A DNA stretch of 64,000 nucleotides from NCBI GenBank assembly GCA_032622095.1, contig CP136062.1, positions 57,488,420 through 57,552,419 of the forward strand, written 5' to 3'. The position numbers were made by a program, and so were the translations under genes. Below, piece after piece: positions 56,441 to 64,000 of the stretch (its first letter is position 1; every line of letters begins with the position of its first letter). The stretch is from Siphonodentalium dalli (Eukaryota; Mollusca; Scaphopoda; Gadilida; Siphonodentaliidae). The notes beneath the pieces were generated by a model. That model was not told the DNA's origin. It did no database searches and saw only the letters and a list, made by a program, of their open reading frames with translations.

Positions 56441-57696
56441 ATTGGCACACGTCGACTGGGGCGAGTTGGCCGTGGGGCGATTAGGCCGATTCCGACACAT
56501 TCCATAATTTACAGTAGGTACCCGTTTTCGCGTAGTTTAATTTAGAAAGTTCAGCAATTAATATCGTAAATAGAGCGACTGTATTTGACAGAGAATGCCT
56601 CTGTTATTGATTTTTAAGTTGCTATACATTCAAGCGCAGTAGTCTATTTTCGCCATGTTAAAGGACATCCACAAATACCAAATAACGCTAACCTACTGCA
56701 AATTTTTTACACGAAAACTGTTAACATATTTGGGCTGAATTCATCTGATGCGGTATTATTCCTCGAAATAAATAACATAACTGTCGTTACTTTAAATGGA
56801 GCCGAAATGTAGTTTGGGCTAACATTTACACAAATGCTGCGTCTGTTTTTCCTTGGCACACACGTTGCACAATTAACCACCAATAGAGAACCGCCCAAAT
56901 TGGGCGAAATGACAGAATGGAAAATCAGAGCGGTAGTTTTGTTGACGATTTTCTCAAGCTAATTAGAACTCTTGTGTTTGACTTGCCGTGCGAGTTGTGA
57001 CAATGTCGTGTTTAGACTTTTGTGTTGATAAAATAACCGGAGAACCAAATCACACAGTTTCGCGATAATGTGTGTGTTCGCCTAGTATATACATGTATCT
57101 TAATATCGCGGAAGTCCACAAAATGTGGGTAAAATGTCGCCGGTATAGCAGCGGTCTTACCGAGTCATAAAGGGAGGTAAACCCTGCATGGAGTTTGACT
57201 GGTGTGGTCTGGTTTGTTTACCTTCGCCAAAGCTCCATTCAATTCACGAACATAAAAACTGTTTTCTTATTCGATATTGCAAGTTATGTTTTAATTTTTA
57301 AAAATATCTATTAGAAGTTGGCGCTTGGAATTGTGACCTCTATGGTGCATTCAATATTTTAACAGATGGGGCACTGGAAGAATATGTTCTGAAAACTGAG
57401 CGATCCCTCTCGGTCATACTAAATTCCACAACCCATCGCGACGCCCCAGCCCTCGCATCAAGGTGATCCGTGTGCTATCGGGTATACAGGGTAGCCCCAT
57501 TTCGTGATTTATGCCAAAGTTCCATTCCACAAGTCGATAACTTGAGAGAAACAGGCATTACTAACCCCTAACATATACGACCGTTTCGTTTCTCTGGGTG
57601 TACGCAAATATAACTTTATTTGTCCGAGGAACGCCGGGTATCCGAGCCAGTAATTACCATACGCGGGGAATAGATCGAAGTCCGCTCCAATCAATC
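56441..57696. other. No gene recognised
   Basis: No supported feature. GGAGGTAAACCCTGCATGGAGT near 57174 echoes, inverted, a phrase at 45440-45462. Confidence 0.4.
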
Positions 57697-57786
57697 TGAG
57701 GCCACTCTGAGCAGCCAACGAGGCAATCAGAGCAGCCAACGAGGCACTCAGAGCAGACAACGAGGCACCCGAGCAGCCAACGAGCT
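57697..57786. repeat. 21-bp minisatellite, about four copies
   Basis: Units of the CAGAGCAGCCAACGAGGCA type. A 109-codon minus-strand frame passes through it (Ala/Leu/Ser repeats) but has no other support. Confidence 0.85.
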
Positions 57787-57789
57787 TAT

Positions 57790-60700
57790 ATCCGAGCTTA
57801 TATCCGATTCCGATTTTGGGCTCCCGTGGGAAAATCATGAAAAAATATAGAGACCATGCTCATGAGCCAGTATATGGTCTCTACTTCATAAAAAAAATTG
57901 TTAGACCCCCTAGGTCGCGACTGGGTGGTCTGATGACGTCACAAAGATGGCCGCCATGCTCATTTTCTTAAGTTCGCTATTGTTGGATTTCATGATAAAA
58001 ATATAATTGTGATATATAAAATATATGACAATCCTTTTGTAAAGTGTATGGTGTGACGCTATGTTATATTTATATATAAAAATTTGTCCTCTCGATCAAA
58101 GATGGCCGCCAAAATGTCGACCGGAAGTGGGAAAATTGATGATTTTCCATATAAGTCGCCCACATCATTTCCGATTGTATCGAACTGGTGACGATTAGAG
58201 AACATATCTCTCTTCATTCTTGATGACGAATCACTTAGGCATCAAAATAATTGATATATTGGATCATAACTTTGATTTTCTTCTCCAAATTCGATAGTTT
58301 AAAGGAAGTGGTATGAAAATTGGAATTAATCGGTATTGGAAATGAGTGGGATCATTACATAAGGTATCTACATTTAACTGTATCCAGATACTGTCAACTT
58401 AATCCAAGATGGCTTCAAAAATGGCGACCAAATTTCGATAATACGCAAATTTTAGCCTCTTTCACCCAATTACCTTTCTGTCATGTAGAAGGAGAATGAA
58501 GTAGACTAATTTGTTTCTTCCAAATAAATAATCGCCATGTTATGACACATTCCTATTAGTTGTCTTATCGCAATGACTCAAAATGCGAGTTCATATGACA
58601 ATTGTTTTCTAAAATAAGCATCGTGAAACTTCGCCGAACGTTATATTTGATTATACATCAAATAACATGTCCACTACAGGAGAACGATATTTCGGTGTTA
58701 GATAGATGAATGCACTCCTATTTAGGTAATCCGAAGTTATTAATATCTTATTGTAATCGAGATGGCGGCCAATGTGGCGGCAATATATCCCACCGTGTAA
58801 GAATTACACATACGCAAATCGTTATCGTACATGGGCTTTCGGTGAGAACATACCATTCACTATATAAAACAAACCGAAATATATGTTCAAGCACGATAAG
58901 TATATGGACTTGTGCCAAATTCTATTCTGATATTATATAAAAAATTTAATAGTGACCAATATGGTATGTGGAGAGAATAATTCCAGGCACTGTCAGCTAC
59001 CAGAGCTCAATTGATGCATTTGATCGCCATACGTTCATGCATATCGATAATGATTGAGTATATCTACCCGTATACTAAAAGGTTTAGCGACGGACTCAAT
59101 CAGATTACTGTGTATAGCTAACAGTGACTGGCTTAAACCAGGAGATCGCCCGGGGTCTTATTCGGATAGTATAGCTATACTTTAATCTTGTCCATTTCAC
59201 CATGGTACATGTATACCGCCGGTTTTCTGACATAATAACCATAAAAGCCCAGTCTTCGTAAAATGAATCCTTGTATGGGTACTCTTGGTAATTAGAATGG
59301 AAAATCAACACAAAATGATCCCTTCTACCATTCTGGCAAAGATATATCTGGAGCAAGAAATGTTGATGACTGCCTCATGCTTAAACTGCTTCTTGTCACC
59401 AGTTCATTCTAATTACCGGTACATTTCCACGTGTGCATTAATATGACGACCAAGATTGTATCGTGACACATTTGAACCAGAAGTCAAGCAATATATTCAC
59501 TTGTATTACAGCGATATTAGCATATTTTTGTATTACTACATGTATGCATAGAATAAGTTTTTCTCATATACAAGTAGCGCTGATGTGTTTCTGGACCATC
59601 ACACCTCGTTAGATGGCGTGAATGTAAAATGATTCCCGGAAATGACTCACATAAGCCTGCACAGTTGATGTCGAATCCAGTCCACGGTCAAACGTATACT
59701 TATTGTTGTTGTATTATTCATGGAATAAATATTGTTTAGACTAAGGTCTATCTGATCAAACTGGATTACTTATCAAGTGAATATGTATGGAGCTCTTCGT
59801 ACAATAGCCGCCTCATGACAGTTTAGTTTCTGCTGAAGTTGATCTATATATTCCCTTGGTTGGGGTTGATTATCATGATGCATGAATGCAGCATGATATA
59901 TCCAATGTATGGGGTATAGCCAGACTGATCTGATAACTCCTATTGCTAATTATAGATAAAAGTAAATCTTATCAACATCCGCCTATTACTCAAGTCTGGA
60001 ACAGAATTTCGTTCATATTCGTAAATCCATCCGTCATCTTTTGTAATAGATCGCACGTGACACGTAGTGGAGCAACCACAACAATTTCCATCTATATACG
60101 TAGTTTCCAACTGTTGCTGTGTCAGTCATGGGATTTCAAAATGTTGAATACTTTCACCAAAGTTGGAGGGGCGCATTCCGCGGAACACTACAGTACAACC
60201 ACCCTGCCACCACGTATCTCGTTAAAACAACTCATACACATCCATGCCAAACTAAAGCTAGCAACTTCCCACGTTTATGTATGACAAATATAAATGTTTA
60301 CATGGGCGCTATATCCCAAAATATCACTGGGGAAATCTTTCGCGCGAACAGTTTCATATGCTATATAGCTAGCTCTTGTCAATAGAAAACATCTCTCGTT
60401 TGAATCCAGTCTGTATTGTTCTAGAAAACAGTCTTTAGAGAAGTCTCTTAATCACATTTAAGTGTATATATTGTGGAAGGCAGCTGAATTAGCCCATTGT
60501 ATGGTCAAAAATTCAAACTGATAGTCAAAATGACATTTGAAAACATGATGAAGAATATAATCTTATATGCACTCACTAGTTTTAAAAGAAGAACAAACAA
60601 AAAAGGAACAATGAAAACCAAACAAACAAACAACACGTTTGTAGGGAGGGATCCCATATTTATTGTGTGCATATTGTATATAAAATGTCCTTTGGCCATT

Positions 60701-62330
60701 TTGTATATATAATTGCGTTTAGTCTAGTGATGTGAAATCGGTGGTTCCGGTAAAGACCAAATGTGTCTGGATTCTGGCCCACAAAACCAACTGACGTAAA
60801 TGACGCCATGGACCATGTCATGACGTCTTCGCTGGTTTTCGGTCAGCTAACCAACGAAAATGGTCAAAATGAAACTAATTCATAAGCCTACATAACATAG
60901 GAATTGTTCAGAAAAACTGAAGTTGCTAATTTCATAACCATCCCACTTGGTCCACTTCCGATTCCGTGATTTCACAATTTGATATTATTGTTCCCAGGAT
61001 GCTATGCAAAAGCGGGGCGGAAGTCACGTGATTTTTAACCCATTTTTCTTGTCCTGATTTTCACCGCGTCAGTAGTACGGGGGTCTCGTTCGCTCCACAT
61101 CTAAAAATAGATTTTTTGGCGGTAAAATTGTTTGTACTAAAATATTCAACAAAAAAATTCAAAACCTAATGTTTTTTTTCCAAAATTTTCAAAAAAAAAG
61201 TTTTAACAAATCTCAAAAATTTATGAAACTTTGAGTTTTCGGTCTCTTACTGAAAATAATCTCGGCCGACTATTAAATGTCGAATGTTTTTAAATTATTT
61301 GCGTGTAATATCTTTTGTTATTGGCCAACTATTTTTGTTCAAACAAATTTTAAATATTTTTCATGAAACTCTGTTAATTTTATTAATCGATGTTTAGAAA
61401 TAGCTTTATACCAATTATATGTGTATGGACTGGTCCGAGTCGCTGTAATTTTGGACATTGACACTATAGGTATGAATGCATACATTCCAGTGTTTATCAT
61501 CAGACGCAGTCTCGTCTATTACATCATATAATTGTCTCCACAATACCTGAAATAATTTGACGCCATTACTCTTACATAAATAATAAAGAGCGTTTATTCT
61601 TTACTTCTCTATCCCGATGAAGTTATTGAGTATATGACACACGTGCATTATCGCGAATTATTGGAAGAATTATTGAGATGTTGTACTATTTTGAAAGCAG
61701 TCACGCTCAGACGAAGAGCGTGATGCGAAATTACTACCCCGAATGAACTGACATATTCTATGGAACAAATTTTCAATTATGTACACACACATAATCACAC
61801 GCGTCAATAGGGTAACACTGTATAGGTCGAAAAAGAGTGACACCTTGGATAAATTGACCAAATGACTGCTATTATATCTGTTGACAGCTATGTGTGGTCC
61901 GACTCGTTCAATTAAGTTATCGATAGCTTGTCTGAACATCATTACTTGTTTAACGGGTTATGATCACGTAAGGTTGATAAGCTGTGTCATTGTTAGCATT
62001 AACGCGATAATTAGTTATCAAAAATACGCATACATAATACGTACATGTGATAAGACACTCAATAATAGATGGTCATTTAGTCAAAACAGTATGATGTCCT
62101 TTACCCCCCACACATTGGAGCCACACATTACTTGATGTTCACTTATACAGTTGTATGTCAATTATCAGTGGAGTGTCAGTGTACTTCATTGTGAATTAAA
62201 TCACTCTGGGTTATTTGACTATAAACTATAAACATGTTACACCACAGCCGAGGGTTATTGTAATTTAATGAAAATGTCACACCGAGGTACGCCACCTTGA
62301 TTGCTTTCAAAAATAGTGCAACTTACCTGT
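57790..62330. other. Long interval without recognisable features
   Basis: Scattered GATGGCCGCC/GATGGCGGCC phrases (57950, 58103, 58761) are seen, and AT-rich runs near 61150-61400. No open frame shows a protein motif, and no RNA gene or clear repeat was found. CACGCTCAGACGAAGAGCGTG..GAAATTACTAC near 61689 recurs loosely near 62342. Confidence 0.4.
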
Positions 62331-62424
62331 TTGTAATACACGAATGAAGAGCGTTTAACTGATACGAAATTACTACACGAATGAACTGAGTCTTGACATT
62401 TATATTTCACATCTTTCTTAAATG

Positions 62425-62610
62425 TTCCAACACATACATACATAGACATAGTGTTATACAGTCTTATATGTACACACGATACGACACCATTAAAGGTGGA
62501 CAATACACTCACGATGTGACAACATATACAGACATAGGCATAGTGTTATACAGTCTTCTATGTACCAACGCTATGACATAATTAAAGGGGGATAATGCAC
62601 GCACGGTGTG
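62425..62610. repeat. About 92-bp tandem duplication
   Basis: CATAGTGTTATACAGTCTT followed by CTATGTAC.AACG.TA.GACA.. ATTAAAGG..GA.AAT is present twice. Confidence 0.85.
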
Positions 62611-62885
62611 GAATGTTAAAGTGACACGAAACAAGGGACGTGATGCAATATTGGTGTTTGAATATTAAAGGAACACAATGCACTCTAAAGGGACACACGG
62701 CACTCATTTTGAATGATTGTTAACAATACAAGCGCAGTGGGTGAAAGTTAAAATGACACAGAACAATATTTAAAGTTCAAATTTTCGGGCTCTTAATGTA
62801 CCATTTATGTATCGTTTCTCGCTCTACAATCGCTTCTCCCCGCTTATAGATATATAACGAAAACGAGAATATCATGTTGATGAAG

Positions 62886-62891
62886 TTTATT
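62886..62891 (-). terminator. Poly(A) signal AATAAA
   Basis: AATAAA on the minus strand begins 5 nt after the stop of the ATPase/zinc-finger frame. This contrasts with the histone-type ends of the Polinton accessory genes at 10.7-24.8 kb. Confidence 0.6.
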
Positions 62892-62896
62892 GAAAT

Positions 62897-63991
62897 TTAA
62901 TCGTCCGAATTGTCATCACTTTCGTCAGAAGTGTCATTTGTTTCGTCCATGAATTTTTCTAACATCGGTTTGTACTTTAATATTGACATTTTCACTGCAT
63001 CACATTCTCCATAACCATTATTCAAATATTTGTCGACTTTATCCATGACTCTGTTGTGCAGAGTTCCATTGCGCAGCTGCAGATACGCAAATATTGTCAT
63101 AGCATAACCAGTCATAAATTGCTTCATATCTTTACTTTTAAGGTCCTTGTCAGCTTGTACTCTTGCTTCTGTTTCTTTCGAGCCATTTTCCTTATACGTG
63201 TCCATTATATCACTCCATTCCTCACGTGTTTTATCTCTACTCTCATCACACAAACTTTTGAAGTATTCATCTTCATTCAATTTAATTTTCTTATTCTGAC
63301 TATCATCCGTGTCCTCAGTTAATTTTCGTTTTAACTTATTTTCTTGACACCAGTTTTTTACGTGTCTCTGAACATCATAATGATCTTCGAACAAAAGCCC
63401 GCAGTCATTACAAGGGTACAACATGTCTTCTCGAATGTCTATGTTTTGACGGTTCTTCTTATTAATTTCATCGAGCTCACCAGGTGGCCTTATGTCGTTA
63501 GTATAGTCATTATGTTGACCCTGGGGCACAATATAATTATATGCTATGCCCTTCTGTTGACCAGGGAGTTCTCTGTCATCGTATTTCATCGCATTCTGTT
63601 GACCCTGGGTCTCAGTGTCTTTTGTATGTTTTTTCATCCCATTCTGTTCATCTGGGTGTTCTCTGTCTTTTTGGAGATTATATTTCATGCCATTCCATTC
63701 ACCCATATGTTGGTTCGTGTGCTCTTTTAGTACATTCTGTCGCAGAAGTAATGTGTCCGGTGTTGCGGCTTTTAAATCCACCAGTAGGTAACCGTACGGT
63801 TCACTCGTCGCTTCCGAAAACTCTCGAACCATACGCTGAGGACATTCGGGATACATCTGTCTTGATAATGTTGAAATTAATCCCTTGTCGATTGGGTTAT
63901 TGAACAATACCAAATATTGACAATTTCGTCGTTGCGTTGGATCTTTGTTGTAGTAGAAATTCTGGTTCAAACTTATCAAAGATAAGTTCAA
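62897..63991 (-). CDS. Polinton-type ATPase C-terminal part joined to a zinc finger (partial, open)
   Basis: The minus-strand frame of 364 aa has no stops and runs to the window edge, so the true start is outside. Residues about 1-85 hold QYLVLFNNPIDKGLISTL, RQMYPECPQ and EPYGYLLVDLKAATPDTLLL, the C-terminal part of the FtsK/HerA-type packaging ATPase of Polintons. The Walker motifs would lie upstream. Residues 90-190 are degenerate repeats of about 15 aa (NGMK, NAMKY, GQQ/GQH). Next come CNDCGLLFEDHYDVQRHVKNWC, a C2H(C/H)-type finger (near 200), a basic KLKRKL..KKIK stretch, and a highly acidic C-terminus. Unlike the ATPase at 17846 it is undamaged, so this is a separate, younger or domesticated locus. 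Confidence 0.75.
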   Translation of the reverse strand: MNLSLISLNQNFYYNKDPTQRRNCQYLVLFNNPIDKGLISTLSRQMYPECPQRMVREFSEATSEPYGYLLVDLKAATPDTLLLRQNVLKEHTNQHMGEWNGMKYNLQKDREHPDEQNGMKKHTKDTETQGQQNAMKYDDRELPGQQKGIAYNYIVPQGQHNDYTNDIRPPGELDEINKKNRQNIDIREDMLYPCNDCGLLFEDHYDVQRHVKNWCQENKLKRKLTEDTDDSQNKKIKLNEDEYFKSLCDESRDKTREEWSDIMDTYKENGSKETEARVQADKDLKSKDMKQFMTGYAMTIFAYLQLRNGTLHNRVMDKVDKYLNNGYGECDAVKMSILKYKPMLEKFMDETNDTSDESDDNSDD

Positions 63992-64000
63992 ATGGTGACT

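Noticed and set aside
57509-57838. Minus-strand frame of 109 codons with Ala/Leu/Ser repeats
   Set aside because: The distinctive part is a 21-bp minisatellite; the rest shows no motif.
63344-63903. Plus-strand frames of 128 and 120 codons
   Set aside because: Antisense shadows of the ATPase/zinc-finger frame.

Overview
The window is animal nuclear DNA. Three things show this. One host gene has a 10.7 kb intron with consensus splice sites. Many satellite arrays are present. The transposon mix (CR1/Jockey-like and L1/Tx1-like LINEs, TTAA-flanked MITEs, an 8-bp-TSD foldback element, tRNA-like SINE repeats, Polinton/Maverick DNA) is animal-type. I would guess a marine lophotrochozoan, perhaps a bivalve mollusc, but nothing here proves the phylum.

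Layout. 0-8.5 kb: a 36/37-bp minisatellite in two blocks around a broken LINE, which is itself split by a 2.6 kb insertion carrying long palindromes, followed by a 20-bp minisatellite. 8.7-9.2 kb: the first exon and promoter of a probable secreted PAN/apple-like gene. 10.3-24.9 kb: a decayed Polinton (endogenous virus-like element) with the full core set on the minus strand: PolB, ATPase, small virion proteins, integrase, penton, pVI-like protein, major capsid and protease. Extra genes lie at both ends. 25-27 kb: a broken L1/Tx1-like LINE. 27.6-31.7 kb: inverted minisatellites, a diverged duplication and two TTAA MITEs. 32.3-43.8 kb: an intact two-exon secreted cyclase-family gene whose single intron holds a 58-bp and a 41-bp satellite plus MITEs. 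45-54 kb: inverted-repeat elements, a SINE-like tandem family, and a 6.2 kb foldback element with 1.4 kb arms, a satellite loop and an 8-bp target duplication. 54-62.8 kb: almost featureless. 62.9-64 kb: an open reading frame joining the C-terminal part of a Polinton-type packaging ATPase to a zinc finger, cut by the window edge.

The main discovery candidate is at the Polinton ends. Three accessory genes (about 10.7, 23.7 and 24.4 kb) are each followed, exactly 13 nt after the stop codon, by a sequence with the form of the replication-dependent histone mRNA 3' processing signal: a GGCCCT-TTTC-AGGGCC stem-loop, ACCCA flank and a purine-rich downstream element. Two of the three genes are paralogs of the same length, facing outward from opposite ends. 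The genes also share upstream modules with palindromic TGACGTCGT-type sites. Together this looks like a small S-phase-style regulon carried by a virus-like element. The neighbouring zinc-knuckle gene and the second ATPase locus use ordinary AATAAA signals instead.

All gene identities come from recognising protein motifs by eye. No database search or alignment program was run.
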